From positions 1 through 64,000 of the forward strand of contig NZ_JAGPWC010000001.1 of the NCBI RefSeq assembly GCF_018119405.1: a stretch of 64,000 nt of DNA, read 5' to 3'. A program made the position numbers and the translations under genes. Every line of letters starts with the position of its first letter. Position 1 is the stretch's first letter. Source of the stretch: Massilia sp. ST3. GTDB lineage: Bacteria; Pseudomonadota; Gammaproteobacteria; Burkholderiales; Burkholderiaceae_D. Shown one piece after another: positions 1 through 10,390 of the stretch. The notes beneath the pieces are model-generated. The model saw only the letters and a program-made list of their open reading frames with translations. It was not told the origin of the DNA and searched no databases.

Positions 1-1
1 G

Positions 2-190
2 GCCGCGCGCTGGCTGGCGGAGCGCGACGGCGGACGCGACGCGGCGGACCAGGACGAGCCGGCGGGCGCGCCGGAGCATGCGTGTGGGGGCGGGCATGGG
101 GTCGCGCATGGCCGCGCGCACGGTGTCGCCAGGGGACTGGCCCAGGGACGCGCGCAGGGACTCGCTGCGCGGCGTATGGACGCCGCATAG
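2..190 (+). CDS. C-terminal fragment of an unidentified protein (runs off the left edge)
   Basis: An open frame enters from the left edge and stops at TAG 188-190, leaving the last 62 codons. The tail begins with a charged, Asp/Glu-rich stretch and then becomes a Gly/His/Ala/Arg-rich low-complexity run with a loose repeat (HGVAHGRAHGVARGLAQGRAQG). No domain is recognisable in what remains. It is followed by about 100 bases of spacer and the prolyl oligopeptidase start. A His-rich tail can bind metal, but that is only a guess. The frame is open from the first base, which in such GC-rich DNA is weak evidence by itself. Confidence 0.35.
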   Translation, partial: AARWLAERDGGRDAADQDEPAGAPEHACGGGHGVAHGRAHGVARGLAQGRAQGLAARRMDAA

Positions 191-291
191 CGAGCGTGGC
201 CGGGGCAGCCCGGCGGTATCCATGCCCGGCGTTTCGCGCTATGATGCCCCTCGGCATAAGCCATCCCCGCTCACCTCCGACAGAGAAGAAT

Positions 292-2478
<2,187 letters not shown>

Positions 2479-2503
2479 TCTAAACCACTTGCCGAAATAG
2501 AAG

Positions 2504-2535
2504 CGGCTGCCGAAGCGATCCGGCAGCCGTTTTTA
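2504..2535 (+). terminator. Rho-independent terminator after the prolyl oligopeptidase gene
   Basis: A perfect 9-bp stem (CGGCTGCCG 2504-2512 with CGGCAGCCG 2521-2529), an 8-base loop and a T-tract from 2530. Confidence 0.85.
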
Positions 2536-2542
2536 CTTTCTC

Positions 2543-2647
2543 GTAGGGTTGGCGGCTTCGCCGCCGACGCGTCCAACGAACGCCGAAACCGCCACGGTCT
2601 ACCAGGGGCCCGTATCACCGCGTCGGCGGGAAACCCGCCGACCCTAC
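2543..2647. repeat. Dispersed inverted-repeat element, family A, copy 1
   Basis: About 105 bases bounded by GTAGGGTTGGCGG at the left and CCGCCGACCCTAC at the right, which are inverted copies with one mismatch. Each end also contains a small internal hairpin (GGCGGC-TTC-GCCGCC; GGCGGG-AA-CCCGCC). A related element lies at 24834-24932. It sits between the terminator of the peptidase gene and the stop of the convergent regulator gene. It looks like a REP/MITE-type palindromic unit; no transposase is linked to it. Confidence 0.75.
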
Positions 2648-3219
2648 CGGTGTACGACGACCAATAAAGCCTTCGCCTCGGTCTTCCCCGCATTCCGGAT
2701 CACATGATCCTGGTCCGCCGGATACCGCGCCGTGCCCCCGTGGCGGATCTTCTTCTTCTCGCCACCCACCTCCAGCTCCACCGACCCGATCACCACGCTG
2801 AGGTGCTCGTTGGTCCCCGGATCATGCGCCTGCGAGGCCAGCGCCCCACCGGGCGCCAGGGTCAGCTCATACCATTCATACTTGCCGGCCAGGTCCATCG
2901 GGCCCAGGATGCGCAGCGAATAGCCCGCATGCGCGCCGGGCAGGGTGGGGATTTCGTGGGCGTCCACCACCCGGATCAGCTCCGTCGAGCGCACCTCGGA
3001 CGATAGCAATTCGCCAATCTGCACGCCCAGGGCGTTCGCCAGGCGCCAGGTGATGGCGATCGTCGGATTGGCTTTCTCGCGCTCGATCTGCGACAGCATC
3101 GACTTGGACACGCCTGCGATGCGCGACAAATCCTCCAGGGTGAGGCCGCGCGCGAGGCGCAGGCGCTGTAGCGTGGCGCCAACTTCAGGCGGAGCGTTGT
3201 TTGCTAGACTTTTATTCAT
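2644..3219 (-). CDS. XRE-family regulator with C-terminal cupin domain
   Basis: A 191-residue DNA-binding regulator. An N-terminal helix-turn-helix of the XRE/HTH_3 class covers about residues 13-68 (LRLARGLTLEDLSRIAGVSK, MLSQIEREKANPTI). A cupin_2 domain covers about 110-185 and probably senses a small ligand. The gene is divergent from kbl-tdh-sdaA, and the 173-bp intergenic region contains a perfect 16-bp palindrome at 3278-3293. It is therefore most likely the local regulator of threonine/serine catabolism and probably autoregulated; the ligand is not evident from sequence. Its stop overlaps the edge of repeat element A. Related cupin-XRE proteins include PuuR and SutR-type regulators. 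Confidence 0.88.
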   Translation of the reverse strand: MNKSLANNAPPEVGATLQRLRLARGLTLEDLSRIAGVSKSMLSQIEREKANPTIAITWRLANALGVQIGELLSSEVRSTELIRVVDAHEIPTLPGAHAGYSLRILGPMDLAGKYEWYELTLAPGGALASQAHDPGTNEHLSVVIGSVELEVGGEKKKIRHGGTARYPADQDHVIRNAGKTEAKALLVVVHR

Positions 3220-3277
3220 TGCCTATGAGAGTTTTACTTCGAGCTGTAGCTTGCCAAGTTCATTGGCCGGGGGTAAG

Positions 3278-3293
3278 ATTCAATATATTGAAT
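3278..3293. promoter_or_regulatory. Perfect 16-bp palindrome, candidate operator of the cupin-XRE regulator
   Basis: ATTCAATATATTGAAT is a perfect palindrome in an A+T-rich pocket between the divergent regulator and kbl. A second weaker inverted pair, CGTTCGA (3297-3303) and TCGAACG (3327-3333), lies beside it. The position suits control of both transcription directions. Confidence 0.55.
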
Positions 3294-3392
3294 TTTCGTT
3301 CGACATAAAGAACCACGTTTTCTGAATCGAACGAGTCAACGGTACAACATCCGCCAACAACCGGTCAAGCCGGACAACCAGGAGAGCAGCAC

Positions 3393-4595
3393 ATGAGCGA
3401 TCAAGCCTTTTACAGCACCCTCCAGCAAAAACTCGATACGCTGAAGACCGAGGGCCTGTTCAAGCCGGAGCGGGTGCTGGCGTCGCGCCAGGGCGCCGAA
3501 GTCATCGCCCAGGACGGCCGCACCCTGATCAACATGTGCGCGAATAACTACCTCGGCCTGTCGGGCGACGTGGAAACCCAGAAGGCCGCCGCCGCCGCGC
3601 TGGAGAAATACGGCTACGGCCTGTCCTCGGTGCGCTTCATCTGCGGCACCCAGACCGTGCACAAGGAACTCGAGCAGAAGCTCTCGGCCTTCCTCGGCAC
3701 CGAAGACACCATCCTCTACGCGGCCGCCTTCGACGCCAACGGCGGCGTGTTCGAGCCGCTGTTCGACGAGAACGACGCGATCATCTCCGACGCCCTGAAC
3801 CACGCCTCGATCATCGACGGCGTGCGCCTGTGCAAGGCGGTGCGCTACCGCTACGCCAACAACGACATGGCCGACCTGGAAAAGCAGCTGGTCGCCGCGA
3901 CCGAGGCGGGGAAGCGCCACAAGATCATCGTCACCGACGGCGTGTTCTCGATGGACGGCACCATCGCCCAGCTGGACAAGATCGTCGAGCTGGCCGAGAA
4001 ATACGGCGCCCTGACCATGATCGACGAATCGCACGCCTCGGGCTTCATGGGCAAGACCGGCCGCGGCACTCACGAGCACTGCGGCGTGATCGGCAAGATC
4101 GACATCATCACCGGCACCCTGGGCAAGGCCCTGGGCGGGGCGATGGGCGGCTTCACCTCGGGCCGCAAGGAGGTGATCGAGACCCTGCGCCAGAAGTCGC
4201 GTCCCTACCTGTTCTCGAACACCCTGGCGCCGATGATCGCCGGCGCCTCGCTGGCCGTGCTGGACCGCATCAGCAAGTCGACCGAGCTGCGCGATCGCCT
4301 GCACGAGAACACCGCCTACTTCCGCAAGGAGATCGAGCGCATCGGCTTTACCATCAAGCCGGGCACCCACCCGGTGGTGCCGGTGATGCTGTTCGACGCG
4401 CCGGTGGCGCAGAAATTCGCCGCCCGGATGTTCGAACTGGGCGTGCTGCTGTCGGGCTTCTTCTACCCGGTGGTGCCGATGGGCCAGGCGCGTGTGCGCG
4501 TCCAGCTGTCGGCCGCGCACACCCGCGAGCAGCTCGACAAGGTGCTGGCCGCCTTCGAGCAGGCCGGCCGCGAGCTGGGCATCATCAAGCACTAA
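3393..4595 (+). CDS. kbl: 2-amino-3-ketobutyrate CoA ligase (glycine C-acetyltransferase)
   Basis: PLP enzyme of the alpha-oxoamine synthase family. It cleaves 2-amino-3-oxobutanoate with CoA to glycine and acetyl-CoA, the second step of threonine catabolism. The 400-residue length matches E. coli Kbl. The PLP lysine is Lys245 in GTLGKALGG, and the cofactor motifs DESHASGF (about 210-217) and VRFICGTQ near residue 87 are present. A GGAGAG ribosome-binding site precedes ATG 3393. It is first in an operon with the NAD-dependent threonine dehydrogenase (34-bp gap) and serine dehydratase. Confidence 0.96.
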   Translation: MSDQAFYSTLQQKLDTLKTEGLFKPERVLASRQGAEVIAQDGRTLINMCANNYLGLSGDVETQKAAAAALEKYGYGLSSVRFICGTQTVHKELEQKLSAFLGTEDTILYAAAFDANGGVFEPLFDENDAIISDALNHASIIDGVRLCKAVRYRYANNDMADLEKQLVAATEAGKRHKIIVTDGVFSMDGTIAQLDKIVELAEKYGALTMIDESHASGFMGKTGRGTHEHCGVIGKIDIITGTLGKALGGAMGGFTSGRKEVIETLRQKSRPYLFSNTLAPMIAGASLAVLDRISKSTELRDRLHENTAYFRKEIERIGFTIKPGTHPVVPVMLFDAPVAQKFAARMFELGVLLSGFFYPVVPMGQARVRVQLSAAHTREQLDKVLAAFEQAGRELGIIKH

Positions 4596-4629
4596 GCGAC
4601 AAACCATTCAGCAAGAGATCGGAAACTAC

Positions 4630-5586
4630 ATGGAACGCATCCTCATCATCGGCGCCAACGGCCAGATCGGCAGTGAACTCGTCACCGCCCTGGCGGAGCA
4701 GCACGGCCAGACCAATGTGATCGCCTCGGACATCGGCGCGAACAACGTGTACGGCGCGGCGCGCTACACCCAGCTCGACGTGCTGGACAAGGAGCGCCTG
4801 GCGCAGCTGATCGACAGCGAAGGCATCACCCAGGTCTACCAGCTGGCGGCGCTACTGTCGGCCACGGGCGAAAAGGCGCCGCTGAAGGCATGGACCCTGA
4901 ACATGGACGGCCTGCTGAACATCCTCGAGGTCGCGCGCGAACGCGGCGAAGCGGGCAAGCCGCTGAAGATCTTCTGGCCCTCGTCGATCGCGGCCTTCGG
5001 CCCGAACACCCCGGCCGAGAACACCGCCCAGTACACGGTGATGGACCCGACCACGATCTACGGCATCAGCAAGCTGGCCGGCGAGCGCCTGTGCGAGTAC
5101 TACCACAGCAAGTACGGCGTGGATGTGCGCAGCATCCGCTACCCGGGCATCATCAGCTTCAAGTCGCCTCCGGGCGGGGGCACCACCGACTACGCGATCG
5201 CGATCTTCCACTCGGCGCTCAAGGGCGAGACCTACGAGTGCTTCCTGGGCCCCGAAACCACGCTGCCGATGATCTACATGCCGGACGCGATCCGCGCCAC
5301 CATCGAACTGATGGACGCCGCGCCCGAGAAAGTGGCGATCCGCTCCTCGTACAACGTGGCGGGCGTGTCCTTCAACCCGCGCGAGCTGTCGGCGGCCATC
5401 AAGAAGGCGCTGCCGGAGTTCGAGATCGCCTACAAGCCGGACAGCCGCCAGCAGATCGCCGACTCCTGGCCGAAGAGCCTGGACGACAGCCGCGCTCAGC
5501 GCGACTGGGGCTGGAAGGCCCGCATCGGCGTCGAGGAAATGGTCGCCGACATGCTGAAGAACATCGACGTCGGCGTGAGCGCCTGA
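4630..5586 (+). CDS. tdh: L-threonine 3-dehydrogenase, short-chain (NAD-epimerase-like) type
   Basis: Oxidises L-threonine to 2-amino-3-oxobutanoate with NAD+, supplying Kbl encoded just upstream. The 318-residue protein is the extended SDR type (as characterised in Cupriavidus), not the zinc alcohol-dehydrogenase type of E. coli. The Rossmann glycine motif GANGQIG is at residues 7-13, and the catalytic pair is Tyr144-x3-Lys148 in YGISK. The frame is open further upstream into kbl, but ATG 4630 directly precedes the conserved ERILIIGANG start and has AAGAGA upstream. The symbol follows function; the protein is not homologous to E. coli Tdh. Confidence 0.93.
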   Translation: MERILIIGANGQIGSELVTALAEQHGQTNVIASDIGANNVYGAARYTQLDVLDKERLAQLIDSEGITQVYQLAALLSATGEKAPLKAWTLNMDGLLNILEVARERGEAGKPLKIFWPSSIAAFGPNTPAENTAQYTVMDPTTIYGISKLAGERLCEYYHSKYGVDVRSIRYPGIISFKSPPGGGTTDYAIAIFHSALKGETYECFLGPETTLPMIYMPDAIRATIELMDAAPEKVAIRSSYNVAGVSFNPRELSAAIKKALPEFEIAYKPDSRQQIADSWPKSLDDSRAQRDWGWKARIGVEEMVADMLKNIDVGVSA

Positions 5587-5634
5587 GCGTCACTTTCACC
5601 ACAATTATAAAAAACTGAATAGTCGAGACAACAG

Positions 5635-7023
5635 ATGGACATGAGCGTATTTGATCTGTTCAAGATCGGTATCGGACCGTCGAGCTCCCACACGGTGGGC
5701 CCGATGGTGGCCGGGCGCCGCTTCCTGCTGGAATGCGGTGCGCTGGACGAGGCAGTGGGTGTCGAAGCCCACCTCTACGGTTCGCTGGCGCTGACCGGTG
5801 TCGGCCACGCGACCGACAAGGCGGTGATCCTGGGCCTGATGGGGGAAACTCCGCAGGACATCGATCCAGACACGGTCGAGGACAAGCTGGCCGAGGCCGA
5901 GCTGGACGGCGTCATCAAGCTGCTGGGCACGAAGGAAGTCCCGTTCCGCTACGCCACCGGCCTGGTCTGGCACAAGGCCTCGACCCTGCCCGAGCACCCG
6001 AACGGCATGAAGTTCGTGCTCAAGCTGGCGGACGGCAGCGTCATCGAACGCATTTATTACTCGGTGGGCGGCGGCTTCATCACCGCGGCCGGCGAGAGCC
6101 AGGCGCGCGCCGCGGAAGCGCCGGCGGCCAGCGTGCCTTTCCCCTTCAGCACCATGGCCGACCTGCTGGCACACGGCCGGCAGCACGGCTTGAGCATCCC
6201 GCACATGCTGCGCGCGAACGAGCTGGCGCGCATGAGCGAGGCCGATCTGGACGCGGGCCTGGACCGCATCTGGCAGGTGATGCGCGACTGCATCGCCCAC
6301 GGACTGGTGACCGAAGGCCAGCTCCCGGGCGGCCTGAACGTCAAGCGCCGCGCCGCCAGCCTGTGGAAGCAGGCCCACTGCACCGAGGGCAAGCGCGTCA
6401 ACGAGCTGCCGCACGACGCCACCCACCACGTGACCCTGTACGCGATGGCGGTGAACGAAGAGAACGCGGCCGGCGGGCGCGTGGTGACAGCGCCGACCAA
6501 CGGCGCGGCTGGCATCATCCCGGCGGTGCTGCGCTACTACGCCGAAGACTGCCGCCCGAGCGATCCGGCGCGCGGCATCCGCGATTTCCTGCTGACCTCG
6601 GCCGCGATCGGCATGCTGTGCAAGAAGAACGCCTCGATCTCCGGCGCCGAAATCGGCTGCCAGGGCGAAGTCGGCGTGGCCTGCGCCATGGCGGCGGCCG
6701 GCCTGGTGGCGGCCCTTGGCGGCTCCAACGAGCGCATCGAGAACGCGGCCGAGATCGGCATCGAGCACCACCTGGGCATGACCTGCGACCCGATCGGCGG
6801 CCTGGTGCAGATTCCCTGCATCGAGCGCAACGGCATGGGCGCGATCAAGGCGATTACCGCGGCCTCGCTGGCCATGAAGGGCGACGGCACCCATTTCGTC
6901 AGCCTGGACAACGTCATCGAGACGATGCGGCAGACGGGGGCGGACATGCAGGTGAAGTACAAGGAGACCTCGCTGGGCGGGTTGGCAGTGCACGTCGTTA
7001 CCGTGAATCACGCGGCTTGCTGA
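5635..7023 (+). CDS. sdaA: L-serine dehydratase, iron-sulfur, single chain
   Basis: Deaminates L-serine to pyruvate and ammonia with an oxygen-sensitive [4Fe-4S] cluster. The 462-residue protein has the N-terminal beta domain ([20 protein letters not shown], about residues 3-22) and a C-terminal alpha domain. Cluster cysteines are visible in LCKKNAS, EIGCQGE and MTCDPIGG. It is 48 bp behind tdh in the same direction, so threonine-derived glycine and serine can feed pyruvate from one operon. A second ATG two codons in (5641) is an equally possible start, since neither has a strong ribosome-binding site. Confidence 0.95.
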   Translation: MDMSVFDLFKIGIGPSSSHTVGPMVAGRRFLLECGALDEAVGVEAHLYGSLALTGVGHATDKAVILGLMGETPQDIDPDTVEDKLAEAELDGVIKLLGTKEVPFRYATGLVWHKASTLPEHPNGMKFVLKLADGSVIERIYYSVGGGFITAAGESQARAAEAPAASVPFPFSTMADLLAHGRQHGLSIPHMLRANELARMSEADLDAGLDRIWQVMRDCIAHGLVTEGQLPGGLNVKRRAASLWKQAHCTEGKRVNELPHDATHHVTLYAMAVNEENAAGGRVVTAPTNGAAGIIPAVLRYYAEDCRPSDPARGIRDFLLTSAAIGMLCKKNASISGAEIGCQGEVGVACAMAAAGLVAALGGSNERIENAAEIGIEHHLGMTCDPIGGLVQIPCIERNGMGAIKAITAASLAMKGDGTHFVSLDNVIETMRQTGADMQVKYKETSLGGLAVHVVTVNHAAC

Positions 7024-7046
7024 GGGGCTGAAGGCTGATCGAGCAA

Positions 7047-7154
7047 ACTTGGGTCCCCGCCTTCGCGGGGATGACGTTCGGAAGCGGCGGGCCGTTATCG
7101 AGCCTGCGGCTCGCACCCGATGCCCGTCATCCCCGCGAAGGCGGGAACCCAAGT
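7047..7154. repeat. Dispersed inverted-repeat element, family B, copy 1
   Basis: Outer arms 7047-7076 (ACTTGGGTCCCCGCCTTCGC...) and 7125-7154 (CGTCATCCCCGCGAAGGCGG...) are inverted copies with little mismatch, around a variable 48-base centre. It lies in the gap after sdaA. Four more copies occur at 26577, 34431, 42188 and 59647. Confidence 0.8.
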
Positions 7155-7247
7155 CCGCAGCGCAGCAAATAAGCGTCCTTTAGCCCGACATCGCGCCCCT
7201 CGCAAACCAGAATTTTATTCACCCACCCCCACTTTTTTGCAGCACAG

Positions 7248-7276
7248 CATACATTTCCGCCGCCTCACACTATAAT
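7248..7276 (+). promoter_or_regulatory. Sigma-70-type promoter for thrC
   Basis: A perfect -10 TATAAT at 7271-7276, 17 bp from a weak -35 CATACA (7248-7253), in an A+T-rich stretch 40 bases before the thrC start. Confidence 0.6.
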
Positions 7277-7315
7277 AAAGTTCCAACGTGAGCCCCCAAC
7301 CGGATTTTCTACTGT

Positions 7316-8791
7316 ATGCATTATGTGTCCACCCGCGCGACGAGCGCGTCCGCAGCACGCAATCCCCAGCTGTTTTCCGACATCCTGCTTGGCGGCCTGG
7401 CCCCTGACGGCGGCCTCTACCTGCCGAGCGCGTACCCGCAGGTCAGCGGCGCCGAACTCGACGCCTGGCGCAAGCTGGGCTACGCCGAGCTGGCCTGTGA
7501 AATCCTGCGCAAGTTTGCGACCGACATCCCGGACGCCGACCTGAAGGCCCTGACTGCGCGCACCTACACCGCCGAGGTCTACCGCAACGCCCGCGCCGGT
7601 GAATCCGCCGCCGAGATCACGCCGCTGCGCGTACTGGAACAGGGCGAGCGCGGCACCCTGGTGCTGCAGGCGCTGTCGAACGGCCCGACGCTCGCGTTCA
7701 AGGACATGGCGATGCAGTTGCTCGGCAACCTGTTCGAGTATGCGCTGGCCAAGAACAACGACGAACTGAACATCTTCGGCGCCACCTCGGGCGACACCGG
7801 CAGCGCCGCCGAGTACGCGATGCGCGGCAAGCGCGGCGTGCGCGTGTTCATGCTCTCGCCGCACAAGAAGATGAGCGCCTTCCAGACCGCGCAGATGTTC
7901 AGCCTGCAGGACCCGAACATCTTCAACATCGCCGTCGAAGGCGTGTTCGACGACTGCCAGGACCTGGTCAAGGCGGTCTCGAACGACCTGTCGTTCAAGG
8001 CCCGCCACAAGATCGGCACCGTCAATTCGATCAACTGGGCGCGCGTCGTGGCCCAGGTGGTGTACTACTTCCGCGGCTACCTGGCGGCCACCACCAGTAA
8101 CGAGCAGAAGGTGTCCTTCACGGTCCCGTCCGGGAACTTCGGCAACATCTGCGCCGGGCACATCGCCCGCATGATGGGGCTGCCGATCGACAGGCTGGTC
8201 GCCGCCACCAACGAGAACGACGTGCTCGACGAATTCTTCCGTACCGGCGTCTACCGCGTGCGCAAGTCGTCCGAGACCTTCCACACCAGCAGTCCGTCGA
8301 TGGACATCTCGAAGGCCTCGAACTTCGAGCGCTTCGTCTACGAGCTGGTGGGGCGCGACGCCCAGCGCACCCACGACCTGTTCCGCAAGGTCGAGACCCA
8401 CGGCGGCTTCGACCTGTCCGGCGCGCCGGGCAGCGACGGCGACGAGTTCAAGCTGGTCGGGAAGTATGGCTTCCAGTCCGGTCGCTCGACCCACGCCGAC
8501 CGCCTGGCGACCATCCGCGACGTGGCCCAGGCCTACGGCATCGTGATCGACACCCACACCGCCGACGGCGTCAAGGTGGCGCGCGAGCACATGCAGCCGG
8601 GCGTGCCGATGATCGTGCTGGAGACCGCGCTGGCGGCCAAGTTCAACGAGACCATCGTCGAAGCCTTGGGCAAGGACGCCGAGCGCCCAAGCGGCTTCGA
8701 GAACATCGAGGCACTGCCGCAACGCTTCGTCGTGATGCCGGCCGAGGTCGACCGCATGAAGGCCTACATCGCCGAGCATACGGGACTGTGA
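7316..8791 (+). CDS. thrC: Threonine synthase
   Basis: PLP enzyme converting O-phospho-L-homoserine to L-threonine. The 491-residue length is that of the long form used by many proteobacteria. The PLP lysine is Lys129 in LAFKDMAMQ; the phosphate-binding SGNFGN motif and the ATSGDTGSA loop are present. Homoserine dehydrogenase, often directly upstream in betaproteobacteria, is not here: thrC has its own promoter after a repeat element. The stop TGA shares its last A with the ATG of moeA, so the two are probably translationally coupled. Confidence 0.96.
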   Translation: MHYVSTRATSASAARNPQLFSDILLGGLAPDGGLYLPSAYPQVSGAELDAWRKLGYAELACEILRKFATDIPDADLKALTARTYTAEVYRNARAGESAAEITPLRVLEQGERGTLVLQALSNGPTLAFKDMAMQLLGNLFEYALAKNNDELNIFGATSGDTGSAAEYAMRGKRGVRVFMLSPHKKMSAFQTAQMFSLQDPNIFNIAVEGVFDDCQDLVKAVSNDLSFKARHKIGTVNSINWARVVAQVVYYFRGYLAATTSNEQKVSFTVPSGNFGNICAGHIARMMGLPIDRLVAATNENDVLDEFFRTGVYRVRKSSETFHTSSPSMDISKASNFERFVYELVGRDAQRTHDLFRKVETHGGFDLSGAPGSDGDEFKLVGKYGFQSGRSTHADRLATIRDVAQAYGIVIDTHTADGVKVAREHMQPGVPMIVLETALAAKFNETIVEALGKDAERPSGFENIEALPQRFVVMPAEVDRMKAYIAEHTGL

Positions 8792-10086
8792 TGAACGCAC
8801 CGGGACAAAAGCCGCCCATGCTGTCGCGCCGCGAGGCGCTCGACTTCCTGCTCGACGCCGCGCGTCCGGTCGAGGGCGTCGAGACCGTGGCCACCCTGGA
8901 GGCCAACGGCCGCGTGCTGGCCGACGCCGTGGCTTCGACCCTCGACGTACCGTCGGCCGACAACACGCAAATGGATGGCTACGCCGTCCGCGCGGCCGAT
9001 TGCGCAAGCGGTAGCGCGACCTTGCGCGTCAGCCAGCGGATCCCGGCGGGCAGCGTGGGCCAGCCCCTGGAGGCCGGCACCGCGGCCCGCATCTTCACCG
9101 GCGCATTGATTCCGCCCGGCGCCGATGCGGTGGTGATGCAGGAGCAATGCGAGGTGGTCGGCGACAGCGTCACCGTGCGCCATGCACCACGCGAAGGCGA
9201 ATGGATCCGCCGTACCGGCGAGGACATCGTGGCCGGCTCGACCATCCTGGCGGCCGGTACCCGCCTGCGCGGGCAGGAACTGGGACTGGCCGCCTCGGTG
9301 GGCCTGGCGTCGTTGCCGGTGCGCCGCCGCCTGCGGGTGGCGGTGTTCTTCACCGGCGACGAACTGGCCATGCCCGGCGAGCCGCTGGCTCCGGGCGCCA
9401 TCTACAATTCGAACCGCTTCACCTTGCGCGGCCTGCTGGAGAATTTCGGCTGCGTGGTCCGCGACTTCGGCATCGTGCCCGATTCGCTCGAGGCCACGCG
9501 CGCCACCCTGCGCGAAGCGGCGCGCGAACACGACCTGATCATCACCTCGGGCGGCGTGTCGGTCGGCGAGGAAGACCACATCAAGCCGGCGGTGGACGCC
9601 GAAGGCCGCCTGGCCATGTGGCAGATCGCGATCAAGCCCGGCAAGCCGCTGGCCTTCGGCGAGGTGGGCGCCGGCGAAAGCAGCGCCACTGGCTCTCGCG
9701 AAAGCAGCGCCACTGGCTCTCGCGAAAGCAGCGCCACTGGCGCTGCTTTCTTCCTCGGCCTGCCGGGCAATCCGGTATCGAGCTTCGTGACCTTCCTGCT
9801 GTTCGTGCGGCCCTTCCTGCTGCGCCTGCAGGGCGTGACGGGGCCGGTGGAGCCTTGCGGCTACATGATGCGCGCGGACTTCAGCTGGACCAAGGCGGAC
9901 CGGCGCAACGAATTCCTGCGCGTGCGCATCAATTCAGCGGGCGGACTGGATTTGTTCCCGAACCAGGGCTCGGGCGTGCTGACCTCGACCGTGTGGGGCG
10001 ACGGGCTGGTGGACAACCCTCCGGGTAATGCGATCGCGGTGGGCGACCTGGTGCGCTTTCTTCCCTTCGCGGAACTACAGCATTAG
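8791..10086 (+). CDS. moeA: Molybdopterin molybdenumtransferase
   Basis: Inserts molybdate into adenylylated molybdopterin, the last step of molybdenum cofactor synthesis. The MoeA/gephyrin domains are in order: N-terminal lid with DNTQMDGYA (about residues 54-62), MoCF-binding domain with ITSGGVSVGEED and GLPGNPVSS, then the C-terminal domain IV. An oddity is a run of three ESSATG units separated by SR (about residues 296-319), inserted between LAFGEV and FFLGLPGNP and encoded by a 24-bp tandem DNA repeat. MoeA of other bacteria has only a short loop here. The frame stays open through it. A GTG three bases upstream is possible, but ATG 8791 overlapping the thrC stop is preferred. Confidence 0.93.
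   Translation: MNAPGQKPPMLSRREALDFLLDAARPVEGVETVATLEANGRVLADAVASTLDVPSADNTQMDGYAVRAADCASGSATLRVSQRIPAGSVGQPLEAGTAARIFTGALIPPGADAVVMQEQCEVVGDSVTVRHAPREGEWIRRTGEDIVAGSTILAAGTRLRGQELGLAASVGLASLPVRRRLRVAVFFTGDELAMPGEPLAPGAIYNSNRFTLRGLLENFGCVVRDFGIVPDSLEATRATLREAAREHDLIITSGGVSVGEEDHIKPAVDAEGRLAMWQIAIKPGKPLAFGEVGAGESSATGSRESSATGSRESSATGAAFFLGLPGNPVSSFVTFLLFVRPFLLRLQGVTGPVEPCGYMMRADFSWTKADRRNEFLRVRINSAGGLDLFPNQGSGVLTSTVWGDGLVDNPPGNAIAVGDLVRFLPFAELQH
9674..9750 (+). repeat. 24-bp in-frame tandem repeat ending in a 27-bp palindrome, inside moeA
   Basis: Units 9674-9697 and 9698-9721 are identical 24-mers; a third begins at 9722 and matches for 20 bases. The third unit merges into a perfect palindrome at 9724-9750 (arms GAAAGCAGCGCCA and TGGCGCTGCTTTC around one C). 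The reading frame is preserved. Confidence 0.95.
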
Positions 10087-10093
10087 GAGCGGC

Positions 10094-10351
10094 ATGAAGA
10101 TCAATCTGCGGTATTTCGCCTCGGTGCGCGAGGCGGTGGGCATGGGACAGGAAGCGGTCGAGCTGCCTGCGGACGCCGGGACGGTCGGCGCGGTGCGCGG
10201 CCTGCTGGCCGCGCGCGGCGGCGCATGGGCCGAGGCGCTGGCGCCGGAGCGGCCGGTGCGCATGGCCTATAACCAGGTGATGTGTGGGCCAGAAACGAAA
10301 GTCGAAGAGGGCGCCGAGGTGGCTTTCTTCCCGCCAGTCACGGGCGGATGA
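10094..10351 (+). CDS. moaD: Molybdopterin synthase small subunit
   Basis: Ubiquitin-like sulfur carrier of molybdopterin synthase. The C-terminal glycine is adenylylated by MoeB and converted to thiocarboxylate, then donates sulfur to cyclic pyranopterin. The 85-residue protein ends in the required Gly-Gly (PPVTGG) and begins MKINLRYFASVRE, typical of the family. AGGAGC 6 bases before ATG 10094 fixes the start, seven bases after moeA stops. The large subunit gene moaE, usually next in this gene order, is absent; a hairpin and a convergent gene follow. Confidence 0.93.
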   Translation: MKINLRYFASVREAVGMGQEAVELPADAGTVGAVRGLLAARGGAWAEALAPERPVRMAYNQVMCGPETKVEEGAEVAFFPPVTGG

Positions 10352-10355
10352 ATGG

Positions 10356-10387
10356 GTGGGGCCGGCGGCATGGCCCGCCGGCCCCAC
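10356..10387. terminator. Strong hairpin between convergent moaD and TRAP binding-protein genes
   Basis: A perfect 13-bp stem, GTGGGGCCGGCGG 10356-10368 with 10375-10387, and a 6-base loop. No real T-tract follows on the plus strand, so it may act as a weak bidirectional terminator or transcript-end stabiliser. Confidence 0.6.
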
Positions 10388-10390
10388 GAT

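Noticed and set aside
82-291. Upstream extension of the prolyl oligopeptidase reading frame
   Set aside because: The extension is Arg-rich, lacks family similarity, overlaps the previous frame and would bury the signal peptide.
9674-9750. CRISPR-like array
   Set aside because: Units are contiguous direct repeats without spacers, in frame inside moeA; no cas genes in the window.
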